From Anthostomella pinea (taxonomy: Eukaryota; Ascomycota; Sordariomycetes; Xylariales; Xylariaceae): DNA of 64,000 nucleotides. The notes below the pieces were generated by a model that did no database searches, was not told the origin of the DNA, and saw only the letters and a program-made list of their open reading frames with translations. Location: positions 682,001 through 746,000 of the forward strand of contig CAUWAG010000006.1 in assembly GCA_963556695.1 (NCBI GenBank), written 5' to 3'. Made by a program: the position numbers and the translations under genes. Position 1 is the stretch's first letter; every line of letters begins with the position of its first letter. Below are positions 49,096 to 62,162 of the stretch, piece by piece.

Positions 49096-49582
49096 GGCGA
49101 AAGATTCAAGTCCCACAATGTTACAAGTGACAGTGTAAAGAGGCGGCTGCGACTAAAAGATCAATTATGTGATAAGAAGCAGAGGAGGGCGGGCAGGTAG
49201 CAGGCAGCAGGCAGAGGCTTTGAGCCTGATATGAAGTTGATTTTCATTGGATATAGCACACCCAATCCCAGGTATGAGTTGACGCTCTGACAAGAATGGT
49301 GTCATCGATAGGCTTGTACCAGCATGCAAATGTCAGCTGGAGCATGCAAATGTCCGGCGGCACGGCTCGCATGGGGCCTCCAGGGACGTACTGGCTACAA
49401 CTTCAAGCAGCTGAGTCGCTGTAGAACTGGGCCTAGATCCGAAGAAAAGCAGCGCAGGTACTCAATGCACAAACAACACAGCACCTACCTAAGTATTAGG
49501 CCTACCTAGTAAGTACGTGCTTGTAAGAGGGCATTTCTAACGATACTATAAGCAGAATCCACCTTTGTATGTAAGCAGTATG

Positions 49583-49745
49583 TGGTAGGCAGCACGGGTG
49601 TCGGGGCCATGGGCCCCACTCCACCTTATAGGGGTATATTTGCTACTTAGAAACAGTAAATAAACCATCCTCAAGACGACAACCATATCTCGTCCATACC
49701 GCTGTCACCTCGTTCCCAGTTTTGCCCTCAGATACTGGTATTTAG
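49583..49745 (+). mobile_element. LTR-like fragment
   Basis: It begins TGTGGTAGGCAGCACGGG, includes a GGGGCCATGGGCCCC palindrome, a TATAGGGG segment and AGTAAATAAACCATCCTC, a wording common in fungal copia-type LTRs. No matching right end or target duplication is found, so it is listed as possible only. Confidence 0.3.
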
Positions 49746-49749
49746 AGGT

Positions 49750-49845
49750 CAGCCACTCATGGCTGAAGTTCTCTTCTCGCTGCACACAAGCCACAGACGC
49801 TAGACTCAGAGCCTGGACCACTTGACATCGAACGGCCACGATGGA
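49750..49845 (+). repeat. Direct repeat flanking the HET gene (copy 2)
   Basis: The partner of 46836-46930, about 200 bp upstream of the DUF6604 reading frame. The pair flanks the whole HET gene in direct orientation. Confidence 0.8.
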
Positions 49846-50033
49846 TCACCTGCACCCGCACCCGCACGAAACACGTGGACTGGAGACTTCGGAAAAGACT
49901 CGTGCTCACTCAGAATTGCAGGACCAAGCAACGTCCAGTCCACGGGTATTCTACTGCATACGTACCCTCTCTGCCCCTCCCGTGGTGGTGCATTGTCTGA
50001 GCGCTCGAGTTACCTGTTATACCATCAAGACGT

Positions 50034-52807
50034 ATGCGCCCTGGGCCCGTTATCGCCATGGATGTCTGCCTCAACACATACACGCGGTACAAACAGCAGC
50101 AAAAGGAGTTCACTACGTGGCTCATCGATGCAGCCAAGAAGTGCGGCGAGTCCATAGGCAAGCTCAACGCCGCCCGGAAGAAGAAGGGCTACCAGTTATC
50201 TCTGCATGATCACCTCAGACTTGCCGTTGCCGTCGCCGAGACTGGCCCCGTCCCAAGACGCAAGCTTGACATCCTCGACCAAGTCATTAGCCTTCGGAAG
50301 AGCGTGGGGAAATGGTTACAGGCTCTACCGCGTACAGGCGACGACAAAACGCTGCATGATGAGCAACACCAATATTTCCTCGACATTCTCCAGACCGTCA
50401 AGGACATCCTGCTACCTGCCTGCAGGGAGCCAACAGCGGCCACTGGCTCGACGCCGCCCCGCAGTCTAGACAATATGTTCAGCGCACTGTCTACACCTAA
50501 CGACGAGAGCCTCAATATAGCTGACTGGGCGGCGAAGAGTATGGCGGCGTCCGGCCCAGCTCCATCTGCACAAACGCCCCAAACGGCCCAAACGCAGCCG
50601 CAATCGAGGAAACCGAAGACAGAGGAACATGTCCTCTACGACATGCAAGCACAGCACGACGATGTTCTCTTTGCCTGGCTATGCTTCTTCATGGACTTCA
50701 ATCAAGTCCGCGACACAGTCCGACGAGTCTGGTCAATGTATAACAGGGGCGAGATCAGCCTGGTTAATGCATCTGTCATCACCAACACCGCTGTTGAGAT
50801 GCTGCGACACAGCTGCCGTACTCAGTTCGAGGCCATGAAAGGCCTGCCCCACACGCCGGATGAGGCCTTCGTTTGCCGATGGATTTTTGCCCACCTGGGC
50901 TGGGACCCGGACGCACCCGACACTTGGACGACCGAGCAACATAAGCTGGCTAACTGGTCCTGCTACTCTTCGTCATACATCCTATGGGAAAGGTACTGCG
51001 AAACGGACCCTATACGTCCCCACTTGACCGGCTACAACAAAGGCCAAGAGGCGGAAGGCGACCAGTTCTTGCGAAGCCTGGACAAGCCCGTGAAGCAACT
51101 CGGAAAGGCCATGATGAAGAGCAACGATGACTGGGGTATGTGGATTTACGGCCAACTGCATAATATGTCCCTCATCGGAACCTCCTTGCTCGGTCCCGGC
51201 GTCGACTGGGTTACCTCCGGGTGGAAGGACATCGACTACAAAAACGGAACATCAGGACTTCCCCTGTGGATAATCTTGTCGTTCCAATTAATGCTCGACA
51301 CACGTCAAGTAATGGGCAGAATCTTCATAAGGGTTTCTCAGATCTGAACGGTATGGCGGACTCGTATGTTATCCGCGTCCGGGATTACTTCCAATACCGC
51401 CGCCACATTCGCGGGGCGAAGGATGACTGGCATAAGGACAATGATCCTCAGGTTCTGAAGCTCATTAAATATGCCAATCAACACATCAAAAGGGACTCGG
51501 TGTGGCTTGACACCCTGGCTCGCTGCAAGCAGAACCCAGACAAGTTCAACATCATGCAGAAGCCATTCTTTCTGCTCAAGAATCACCCTTGGCTCTGTGG
51601 AATGATGGGCTATTGGATGCAAGAGTCGTATCGCTTGTTCGATTACAGCTTCGCGGGTTCATACATGTCTATACTAGGCCGTGCGCACATGTACAACGCC
51701 ACGCTGATTCAAGGGCTAGCGGACAAATGGGACGACAAGGAATTCCTCATCCAGATACAAGGCGAAGAGCGTTTCTTTCTCACCCGGCGTCCCACGTCGT
51801 CCGAAGACGTACTCGTACGGTTCCAGTTGGCTATTGGGATGAGCATGCAAGCTCTGGCGAAGAACCGGCGCAAGGGGGGGAAACGAGGGCTAATTCCGCA
51901 GAGCAGTATCGATCCAGGCACCAGGATCAAGCCGCGTCACCACAGCGTCCACTCAATATTTCTGCGCCATTGGCATTCGAGTCACCTGAACGACCGATAC
52001 AACCTCTCTGTTGACAACCTCTCCGAGATTGTGTCATGCATCTTGAAGACGCATCCTTCCTTCGAGAGTGCACAACAATGGAGAGATGACATGACCATTT
52101 ACCGAGTATTATCTGAGACACAGTTCTCGAACTCATCAAAGTCGGCCTGGAAGACGATGATCAGATGCTGAACTTCGATATGATCAACATGCATGCTCGA
52201 TGCCAGAGATACCTCGATGGTCTTTGGAACCATTACGCCGGAAAACTCGAACATATCAAGCAAGGTACGCATACCACCTGTTCAGTCACACCTCAGCCCC
52301 TTGCGCCCTCGCTTGTGTTTGATCGGTTCTGTGCCTTTCACTGGTGTTCTCGACCCAGAACAAACTCCGGCTTACTCGTCTGTTTCTCGGGTTATGCTGA
52401 CACTAATGTTATATAGGGATGCTCTCGGGCGGCGAAGCTCCGCCGATGCCATCCGACGTAGAGGACGGCATAGAGCACTGTTTTGAGTATATGTTTCCGT
52501 GGGACCATCAAAGTGCGCTCAACAGTGTCATAACGCATCTCGCCACTGTCCCCAAAAAACACCCGAAGCGACGCTCCACAACGTCCACACACCGGAGGAC
52601 GAGCCGTTATTCATGTTCCTATGCCGTGCCTTGAATGTGTCTTTAGTCCTTGCTGCCGGGGTCTTGAATTATATACTCCAAAAGGAGGGTGGTGTCGAGG
52701 TCGAGAAGTCACGACAGCAGGCCACGCGAGCTGTCGAGTGGCTTGAGCCCCCGGTGGCCAGAAGGCCCATACATGGCTTGAGACTTTCCAATCAAAAGAC
52801 GACCTAG
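50034..52807 (+). pseudogene. DUF6604-family protein gene with three frameshifts
   Basis: The N-terminus (TYTRYKQQQKEFTTWLIDAA) and following helical region match the fungal DUF6604 family, large proteins of unknown function. The first frame (from ATG 50034 or 50058) reads to 51347. Family-like sequence then continues in another frame after a one-base loss at a GGG (51314-51316). A two-base ACAC expansion at about 52117-52121 shifts it again. After a likely intron (52265-52416) a third shift falls at the A6 run near 52555, and the final segment ends at 52807. There are no stops apart from those the shifts expose. Either a recently broken gene or indel errors of long-read assembly at homopolymers would explain it. 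It is divergent from the HET gene. Confidence 0.7.
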
Positions 52808-53220
52808 TGAACCTAATCTGGCCTGACATATGGGGAATCGGTGTGGAATAATGTAGCCTTTCCTATACGTGGCGGTGGTGCACCCAAGCATGCCATCCCC
52901 TCCATTCTTCCCAGCCGTGGATGTTTTCCATGTGAGCTGGACACAACTCGTACATCTGATCAGCTCCAGATCATTGCGTTGAGACTCTAGGAAAGCACTT
53001 GTCTACGGATTGGACATCACATGTGACTACTCGCACTATGCGAGGCCCACGCCGTAGCCTGCCGGTGTTGAAGGCAAATTTTGCACGAGCTTCAAAGCTA
53101 TCAGACATGGACAGGCTGTTGGAAGTGTAATAAAGACATAGCGGCGGCTGTTAGACATGAGAACCAAGCCGAGATGCATAGACGGAAGCCCGTACATGAT
53201 AGTATAACAAGACCGGAGAT
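52808..53220. other. 3' flank, transition to AT-rich DNA
   Basis: GC-balanced and without a gene. Composition turns AT-rich at about 53,220. Confidence 0.5.
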
Positions 53221-54189
53221 CCTTAATAGCTAAAACATTAATAGCTATATAAGATATTATTTGATACGAAATAAAGATTTATATTAATATTTAAATTAAG
53301 AAGTTGTTATAAATTGCATATTATTTGTTTTATATATTTAATAAAGATATAAAAGCCTTATAATAATCCTTTATTAGAAAAAAGATAAAAGATCGAATAA
53401 TATAGTTAAAGTTAGTAAAGAAATAAATATATATATTTGTATCAACATTCGCGGCTTTGATAGTCCCGGGATAACTTATCGTTTAAATACTTATGTATTA
53501 ATTATATTATATTAAAACAAAAACGTTATTAGTGTTAATAATACGTATAGTTATTATTATATTCTTTTCTTTTCATAAAGGCTTATTATAAGCTGAACTT
53601 AAACCCCGGGATATTTTAACGTGTATTAAAAATGACTAATAAAACGAAATCAATTATATATGTTATTAATTAATTGATATAAAAGCGATCGAACCTTTTA
53701 CTTTGATAATATAAGCTAATAGTTAGTTCTTATAAGACTTATCTTTTCGTTACATGCGTTATTAAAAATAAGACGGAACTTATAGGATCGGCTATTATTG
53801 ATATATGCCTTAAACAGCATATATAAGAAGTAATAAAAAAGGATTTTTATTATCATCATTTCGTTATTTGATAAATAAAATGATAATGATATAATATATT
53901 AAAGCTTTAATCAATAACACTTTTATATATTTAATGATAAGTGATATTTATTACTAACTAAAAAATAAATATAGCTTAAAAAGGTAATAAAGTTATGTAT
54001 TTTAAATAAGTACTTAAGTTATAAACAAGCCGAAAGTCTTAAAAAAGTCAACATTTTAAAGGTATAAAAGGTTATGAACAATTCGTTAAAGTTTAATATA
54101 TCTTATAATGTTTTTTTAAACTTATTATTTATAAAAAATTCAAAAAATTTTTTTTTTCAATGATATCATTAAGTTTAAAGTAATAATCT

Positions 54190-54391
54190 TTTTGGAGCAG
54201 GCTTGAACGATCAATCATAATACTCGAGTATTAGGTGAAGGTCATGATGTTGCTGATGGTTGGATTAGGAGGTCTAGCTGGACTCGCTGGTCTGGCTAAG
54301 TGACCTCACAATCCGGTACCTAATCTCTTATTTAATCATACATGGGGGTTCGGTATGGATGGTTTGATTGTGGAATCACATGGATCCAATA
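54190..54391 (-). mobile_element. Solo LTR, ~203-bp family, copy F (inverted)
   Basis: A 202-bp unit, reverse orientation relative to the other five copies, with ends TTTTGGAGCAGG and GGATCCAATA on the plus strand (mutated from the TGTTGGA/TCCAACA termini). The flanks AATCT and TTTCT match at 3 of 5, so the target duplication has decayed. Confidence 0.82.
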
Positions 54392-56274
54392 TTTCTAAAA
54401 AGCTTAATAAAAGCTTTTTTTTAAGAGAGTTTATGTAAGTTAAAATTATTTTCGGCTCGTTTTAAATACTACGTTTAAAACGTTAAACTTATTCAATAAC
54501 CGCTTTAAATTGTTAAACTTTATTTTTATAAACTTTTTAAAAATCTATAGATTAACGCTGAATATTTAACATTCCGATAGTTTAACGGAATTACCCCTGG
54601 GATTTATAAAAGGACGTTATTTTATAGGTACTTTTTATCGTTTATAAGCTGTCATTTTACAAAAGGAGGGGAAATTAGTTATTTTATAAAGTTAAACGAA
54701 TAGAACAATTACAATGAGACCTTAAGATAGCTATTAAACCGAGCTTTTATAAACCGGTAAAATATGTTTATTTTATAGAAATAAAACGCTTATAAATTAT
54801 AACGTAAAAAGTTTATACGATACGATATAAAATAAGTTATTTACACGTTTTATCGGTATCTTTTATAGCTTAGAAAACGTTTATGTTAATCGATTAAATA
54901 ATCAGTCTTACTTTTAACGAAAACGTCCAAGAGTATAAAAGAAATTAAAAGAATAGTTTCCAGTTATAAGCTTAAAAAATGTATAGATAGTTAGGTTTTA
55001 AGGTAAATAAACTAATTGATAAAATTTAGAAACGTAAACGTTAAACTTAACGATAAACTGCTAGATATGATTATATTAAACGGTTAACCGTCTTTTAAAA
55101 CGTTGATTAAAAGATTAAACGGCTAAGTTAAATAAAGCTCGAGATAAACGGCCGGCGTATCAAGTGCTCAAAAGGTATAAAGAAAAGTAGTTATAAGGTA
55201 TAATTAAATATAATAAATAAGATAAAATAATTAATATATATATACGAGTCTTTTATCACATTATATTGAGAAGTGGTTTGATTAATAATGATTATCTTAA
55301 TTATTATAATTTATTTTAAAATACTCATAAAAATACGCGTACATTTTATTATAACCTGCGATCTCTTTTAAAAAAAAGCTGATCTTTTACCTAATACCAT
55401 TTTTTAAATCAACTAATAAGGGTAGAAATGTAAAGCGAGTTCTTAAACGGCTTAATACTTTATTATATATAAGTTAATTGTTTAATTAAATAAGAAGGTT
55501 ATAATTATCATATAATTATAGCTTGTTTGTTTTATTTAACTAGCTATTATTAAGTGAATTAAAGTATTTACGTAATTTAATTTCCTATAATAATTTATAT
55601 TAAAAGCCCGTTCTAAAAAAAAGAGTTAATTGCTTTTTATTATGATAATAAAACTTAAAAAGTTTTAATTAATCAAAAGGCTTTATTGAAAATATTACCT
55701 TATAAATCAGACGACGTATGTATATCATTAAATACATTATAAGGCTTTAAAAGCTTTGAAATTTTCGCGACCGAATTTATAATTAAGGTTGAACGAGCGT
55801 AGAGAAAAAAACCTTTTTTACAGCGTTAACTTAAATCAAGCGATTTAACTTACATATTTTTTTAGTCGCTGAAAACGGCTCGTTATATTATATTTTAACG
55901 AGATTAAGAAAATTATGAGATATAATAGCCGTAAATTAGTTCGGTTTATACGTAAAAAGATATGAAGTTTAATAATTTATACGATATAAAGCTTACCAAT
56001 AATAGAAACTCTTCGATTATTAAAAACCGGCATTTATATTATAAGTTTATTTGAATTAATAAGCTTATAAAAGAATATAACCGTCGGTTACTTTAAAAGA
56101 TTTAGAAGTTATTAGCTGAAGATTTAAAAGTGGTTTTTATACATATTAAATATCTAAACTATATAAATATTATTTTACGGTTACAATTAATGAAATTATA
56201 ATAAGGTACGGTATAATTTCTATATTTTATTATATTTATCTTTATATCTATATAAATTAAAACATCTTTATTTA

Positions 56275-56363
56275 ACGTAGCTGATAAGCGAGTTGGCATT
56301 ACAAGCGCCAACTCGGTTATAATGTCAACTCGCTTGTGATGTCAAATCGCTTGTCAGCTACGT
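56275..56363. mobile_element. 89-bp MITE of the pogo-type transposon family
   Basis: Bounded by TA dinucleotides (56273-56274 and 56364-56365). Its ends ACGTAGCTGATAAGCGAG and CGCTTGTCAGCTACGT match the termini of transposon copy 2. Between them are only further copies of the AAGCG(A/C)(G/C)TTGGCATT unit in both orientations. It has no coding sequence and is almost entirely inverted repeat. Confidence 0.88.
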
Positions 56364-57540
56364 TAAGCTTAATATAAATAATAAAATCTAAGCCGATATA
56401 AATAAAGAAGCCTTCGCTCGATCTAAACAGTTATTTGCGTCGCCTTAAAATAATGCCTTGTTAAAAACAAGATATATACTAATACCGCTTAGAAACTACT
56501 CTAATATGACTTACTTATACGTTAAATAAACTTTTAAACCTTATTAAGTTTATATAAGGTTATTTATATATATCTAATAATGTTTTATAGGTTAATAAAA
56601 CCGGCCTTTATAGCCTTTTATACATACGGTATGTACAAATTTTGGAATAAAAGAAAAAGGTTTTTTAATATAATAAAGCTACGTATAAATATTCTTAATA
56701 ACTACGTTATTAACCAGTAGCTTATTTATTATTTTATTATTTGAAGCATTTGTTTTCTCGAGGTTAATGAGCTTTTAAATAACTTGTAACACTTATTTAA
56801 CTATAGTACTTGCTTTTTTCAATTTTACTTTAATAATAAGTAGTGTTTAAACGATAAGTAAGCGTAGAAATTTTAATAATCGTATAAGTAAATAAAACGA
56901 CTATTCTTGTTCAAAGAAGATATATAATATATAATAAGCTTAGTTATCATGAATACGTAAGTATAGATATGAATTTTTTTAAGCGTAATAACTACGTAAA
57001 AGCTACTTATAAATATAACTTAATTAAGTAACTACAATGATTATTTATTAAGAACTAGTTTTATAAAAATACCTACCTACGTATTTAATTACCTATATCG
57101 CTTTTTAAACTAGTTAGCTATTATATTTAAATTATTAAGTTAATTATAACTTCGTTTTAAATAAGTTCTTTAACGGGCCGGATTAAATAGTTGTTATGAT
57201 CAAGGTTTACATATAAACCTTATACGTTTTTGAATTATTATATTTTTAAGCTAATAACTGGATTATATATATTATGAAGTGGTTATAAATAGCTAATTAA
57301 GGTATGGTGTTTATAATTTATTTAAAAATTATCTAAGTATAAGATTTTTTTTGGAAAAGATCATGAATACGTGGAAAAATATATTAAAATTTCATAAAAG
57401 GTAATCTAATGTTTTAACTATTAACTAAGCTAGTTGTGAAGTCCGTAAAAAGATTAACGAAATATAATATATAAATTAAATTGTTCTTTATGAAACCTAT
57501 CGTCTATATATTACGGCCTAATCATTAAGCCGAAATTAGT

Positions 57541-58337
57541 TGCGGGAGGCAGCTTTGGCTTAATATTCAATAGGCTCTAGAAAATGAGCACGAGCCATGG
57601 GCATTTCACGATCCCAAGGGGATATATCTCGAGCTCGGGCAATCGGTTGGCTACGCCGTGAAACCATGAAATGAACATGTAGAACGTCACGCCAGGCTCA
57701 AGGTCGTGCCCACAAGCTGGTAAAACAAGTTGGGTTTCGGTTGTTCAGAAAATTCCGGAATCGCGGCAAGGACAAGAGTTGGACACATCGGATGAAGATC
57801 CCCTGGCCATGGATCGCCTACTAACCAACATGCAGCTACGCCGCATCTCCACGTCTGGCTCAGATCAGGCATCCGCCTGGTCGACTGGGCTAGGCCAGGC
57901 TGTGAAATAATACTGCAGTGAACATGCTCTGATGTAACCACATGGCTCCGGCCATCCATTCAAACCCAGCAAATTCAGTGACTCACACATGCAACATGCA
58001 ACTTGACCGAGCCAAGCGATCCTCTCTTGGAATACTCCGGAACTCGATAGCGAATAGAAGTACAAGCCGGCTGGGGATTCAATACTGCTACCGTCCCATT
58101 GATGCGTGACCTGCATGACAGGCCTAATTAGTCCACGCATGAAGCCTTTCGGATAGCAATGGTAAAGTGACTCACCAAACGGTGCATAGACAGAGCCGGA
58201 TATATTAATTAATGCTCCATCGGGGCCAGGATAACAGTTCGCCCACCATACAACTCGCTACTTACGATCTACGACCTTCAAACTCACGACGCAACGCAAC
58301 GTATACACAGCCAGCACCCACGACTACTCTCGATACA
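57541..58337. other. GC-balanced intergenic region
   Basis: No domain-bearing open frame. Minus-strand frames at 57687-57959 and 57865-58140 overlap in different frames and look like chance. Confidence 0.45.
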
Positions 58338-58493
58338 ATGGCGGTGACTGTTGACGAATTTTCGACCCTTGTCAACAGCTGGAACTGTTCATGTGGATAT
58401 AACAACATGACCAACGCTGAGACTTGTGCCGGGAAAGTCAAAGATAACGATGGCAATATGATAACATGTGGTAGGGCAACCCCTAATGCCTGA
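58338..58493 (+). CDS. Small Cys-containing protein, possible zinc-finger-like
   Basis: 51 aa from the ATG at 58338 (MAVTVDEFSTLVNSW) to a TGA. The core WNCSCGYNN ... TC ... ITC has four spaced Cys and a Trp-x-Cys start that recalls RanBP2-type zinc fingers, but the spacing of the second pair does not fit well. No signal peptide. A GTAAGT follows the stop directly, so a longer spliced form in another frame is possible. It is a short frame and may be a fragment. Confidence 0.4.
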   Translation: MAVTVDEFSTLVNSWNCSCGYNNMTNAETCAGKVKDNDGNMITCGRATPNA

Positions 58494-58726
58494 TGGTAAG
58501 TTCTTGTTCAAAGCCTCTTGGTGTACATGCTCATTAGATACTAGGGCACTTCGAGGCTACAGTTAGGGACTATTGCGGAACTTGAGGCGATGATACTGAT
58601 GATGGTCAACCAAAGGCAGTGGGTGTTGGTGGCTAGAAGGGTCTTCGTTAACTTTGTTTCCGTAGCCAACTGTACAGGAAAGAGCTTAAGGTTAAAGGAA
58701 AATAAGCGCTTGACCACAGTCATCAG
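58494..58726. other. Convergent 3' flanks
   Basis: Short gap between the small Cys-containing frame and the minus-strand kinase-like gene. Nothing recognised. Confidence 0.4.
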
Positions 58727-59683
58727 TTATTGAAGCCATGGTCGTCGTTTTATCCACTCCTCACTGCGTGCCTTCTCCAGCTTCTCGTACGCCTCCGTGA
58801 CTTCTGGGAATCCGAGGTCCCGGAGCTTTTGCTCAACCATCACTCTGTATTCCTTGTCGCGTTTTACACCATCATCGCTAACCGATTCTGTATTCAATAC
58901 GCCGCAGATGGCAAACTTGGTTCGTACCCATGCCAGGGGAGAATACCCAGCGAGTTCCCAGTCGATAATTGCAATCTTATCTCCGTCAACCAGAATATTG
59001 GTAGGGCCGAGGTCGTTGTGTGAGAGGACAAATGTCGAGCAGTCCATCCCTAACTCCTCGCAATGCTTTTCGAGCGCTTCGGGTCTGTAGTCGCGCTGGT
59101 CGTCTTCGCGCTTTGGATCCAGCCAGTTGTGGTCGACTGCAGTTATCGCACCAGACTGAAAGGTCCGAAGTTGCAAGCAGACGCTGGCAACACGACCTAC
59201 CACGAGGTCTTTCTCATTTTTGTCCAAATCTGACCAAGCCTCATTGAGTCTTTTGCCAGGCAGACGAGGTTCGATAAGAAAGACCTTATTATCATTTGTC
59301 ATGGAAAATAGGACGGTGGGAATGGTGAAACCGAGTTTCTGTTTGGCTAGAAAAGCAAGTGTTTCGAGCTCTCCCTCTAGCGGAACACCCGCGACGGCCA
59401 GCTTGATCTTGAGGATGAGCGCATCACCGAAGCTGAAAACCGCCGAAGCATCCCCGGCATCGTGGATCAGGCGTACGTGGCTGTTCGCGGAGACTGGCGC
59501 GGTGTCGGGCAAGGTCGCAGGCGCATCAGAAAGGGTGTAGTATGAACCATCGGTGCTGTTCTTCCACAGGTATTCGCCCTCACACGGTCCTCGCATGTGG
59601 CGTACGACATGCTTCCCGCCGATGATCCAGGAGGTCTCGTCGACCTGTCTGACGGAGTCGCGAACGTGAGCTGTTGATGCCAT
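58727..59683 (-). CDS. Aminoglycoside-phosphotransferase-like (APH) kinase-fold protein
   Basis: 318 aa without introns; the start is the ATG at 59683 (MASTAHVRDSV). The N-lobe has an ALILKI Lys near residue 92 and an Glu-rich helix (EGELETLAFL). The C-lobe has the catalytic loop LSHNDLGPTNILV (about residues 220-232) and the metal-binding IIDWELAGYSP (about 239-249), both diagnostic of the APH/choline-kinase fold. Fungi carry many such proteins of unknown substrate. Drug resistance should not be inferred. All key residues are present, so it is probably active. It lies about 200 bp from the next AT-rich block. Confidence 0.85.
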   Translation of the reverse strand: MASTAHVRDSVRQVDETSWIIGGKHVVRHMRGPCEGEYLWKNSTDGSYYTLSDAPATLPDTAPVSANSHVRLIHDAGDASAVFSFGDALILKIKLAVAGVPLEGELETLAFLAKQKLGFTIPTVLFSMTNDNKVFLIEPRLPGKRLNEAWSDLDKNEKDLVVGRVASVCLQLRTFQSGAITAVDHNWLDPKREDDQRDYRPEALEKHCEELGMDCSTFVLSHNDLGPTNILVDGDKIAIIDWELAGYSPLAWVRTKFAICGVLNTESVSDDGVKRDKEYRVMVEQKLRDLGFPEVTEAYEKLEKARSEEWIKRRPWLQ

Positions 59684-59869
59684 GGTGAATGCTGACGAGG
59701 TGGAAGATGCCTGAGGCTTTATTATCGATGGGGACAAACGCCAGGCGCTGCGTGAACTCTACCGCTTGGAAGGTGTTCGTGTTGCAATCAGAGGATGTTT
59801 TCTTCAGGATTGGGTGAGGAAGAACCTCCTCACCGCTATTTAGGTGGTACCTATGCGGGTTTGGTGGGG

Positions 59870-60627
59870 GGTTGGGTTTATGAAAATCATGTCGGTACTA
59901 TGTTTGGTTATAATATCATGTTAAAGAGTGACATTTGTATTAATAAAACTACATTAAAATGTTAGGGCGTTTTACTAGCTCATTAAGTTACTTAAAATAT
60001 AAGACTTAAAATTGTATTCATAACTAATATTATTAATAAATAAGAGTAGCTAGCTTAAATATATATATTTAAGTCATATATAATTATAATATTAATATTA
60101 TATTAAAGTAAAATAAGTTTGTAATTATATAAAGCTTGATTATAAGGTATAAATGTAAATAATGTCTTAGATTATTTTTATATAACTTTTAATATAATAG
60201 TATATATTTTAACCGTAGTTCTTATTATACCGAGATAAATAGCGTAAATAAGGGCTAAGATAAGTAAATAAGCACCGTATACAACTTAAGTTTATATTAT
60301 TATAGCCCTTGTAATTTCGGGTCCTTAACTTATATATATATATATATTAGTATGTATCTACAACTACAAGTTTTAATAACTTTTAAGTTTTAAGATACTA
60401 ATTTCTTGAATAATTAAACATCAAAATCTTTCTATAATATAATATAACCGCTAGTATTATATAAAACAGCGTATATTTAGAAATATAAGCGTTAAGACTT
60501 TTAATAAATATTTAAACTCTCTTTTTAATTTTTAATAATAACTACTTAAACCGCGTTTAGTTTTAAATCCCTATTAACGTGTTACGAGCCGTCTAACCTT
60601 TAAGGCTAAAGGGTCCTATAGGGTTTA
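59870..60627. repeat. AT-rich RIP-like block
   Basis: TpA-rich and without coding potential, between the kinase-like gene's promoter and an LTR-like unit. Confidence 0.65.
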
Positions 60628-61074
60628 TGTTCCGAGGTAAGTCAACACAAAAGACGATAGAGGCTTCTGTCAACTAGAAGACACTCAGATGCTGGGGCTT
60701 GGTCTGATCCAGAGGATCACTGTATAGTCGATTCGTCAGGAGATTCCTCCCACCTTAGGGTTGGCTAAGATGCTTAAATTGATCACTAAGGTAGAGACTG
60801 TCTATCTTTCTAGTTGGGAAATGTCTGTCCTTATATATCCAATCTCTTCCTCACTGATGGAGTAGGATCACCTTGTCCCAGAGTGATGCTCACTGGCCCA
60901 CTCCGTGATCCAGTGATCTTCGCAGGCTCACTTTGTGATCCAGTGATCCGTCACGTGACCTTTGTTATGTAATCCGTAATACCCATTGTTCCGTTCCCAG
61001 CTTCTGATTCTATTAGTTCTTGGTGTACTCCCCTTGGCCCCCCAACAGGCCATGGTATTTGTTGGTTCATAACA
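60628..61074 (+). mobile_element. Putative LTR (TGTTCCGAGG ... TTCATAACA)
   Basis: A 447-bp GC-balanced unit with ends TGTT and AACA, a TATA-like CCTTATATATCC about 200 bp in, and several GTGATCCAGTGATC-type short repeats. Flanks GTTTA and GTAAG do not match as a target duplication. It abuts the AAAT tract on the right. Likely an LTR whose right neighbour has been rearranged. Confidence 0.45.
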
Positions 61075-61112
61075 GTAAGTATATATATATCTTTCCTTAA
61101 AAAAAAACTTGA

Positions 61113-61775
<663 letters not shown>

Positions 61776-62162
61776 CTTTATAACTTTTATTATATAATTC
61801 TATTATTTTATAAATATGAACCATAGATTTTTTATTTTTATTTTTTATTAAATCAAGAAATAAATAGTAACATAATTTTTTTAATCTGAATTTGTTTAAT
61901 ATTTTTAAAATAATATATACATATATCATTTATAATAATAAGAATATATCAATCTATTAATCTTTTGTTTATTATTATTAATGCTTGATTAAAATAATTA
62001 ATTAATTAAAATGAATAATTTTATAAATCTTCATATTAAAAAACGCATTTTTGTACTAAAAATAATAAAAATGTATATTATTATATTTACTTTTATAAAA
62101 ATAAAAGGGTTGTTTTTATAGACATTTAAAGAATCAATTTAAAACATTTTATATATATATAT

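Larger units (their letters stand above)
49096..50033. other. Divergent promoter region between the HET and DUF6604 genes
   Basis: The shared upstream region of two genes transcribed apart. It contains an LTR-like fragment at about 49583-49745 and copy 2 of the flanking direct repeat (49750-49845). A second ATG at 49841 could begin an upstream exon of the DUF6604 gene, but no clear splice into it is found. Confidence 0.45.
53221..57540. repeat. AT-rich RIP-like block
   Basis: 4.3 kb of TpA-dense DNA with no coding potential. It contains one solo LTR (54190-54391, minus) and one 89-bp MITE (56275-56363). Scattered CCCGGG and CGCG islands suggest incompletely decayed repeat sequence. Confidence 0.72.

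Noticed and set aside
58727..59683. Antibiotic-resistance aminoglycoside phosphotransferase
   Set aside because: Only the APH kinase fold is supported. Fungal members of this fold are numerous and mostly of unknown substrate.
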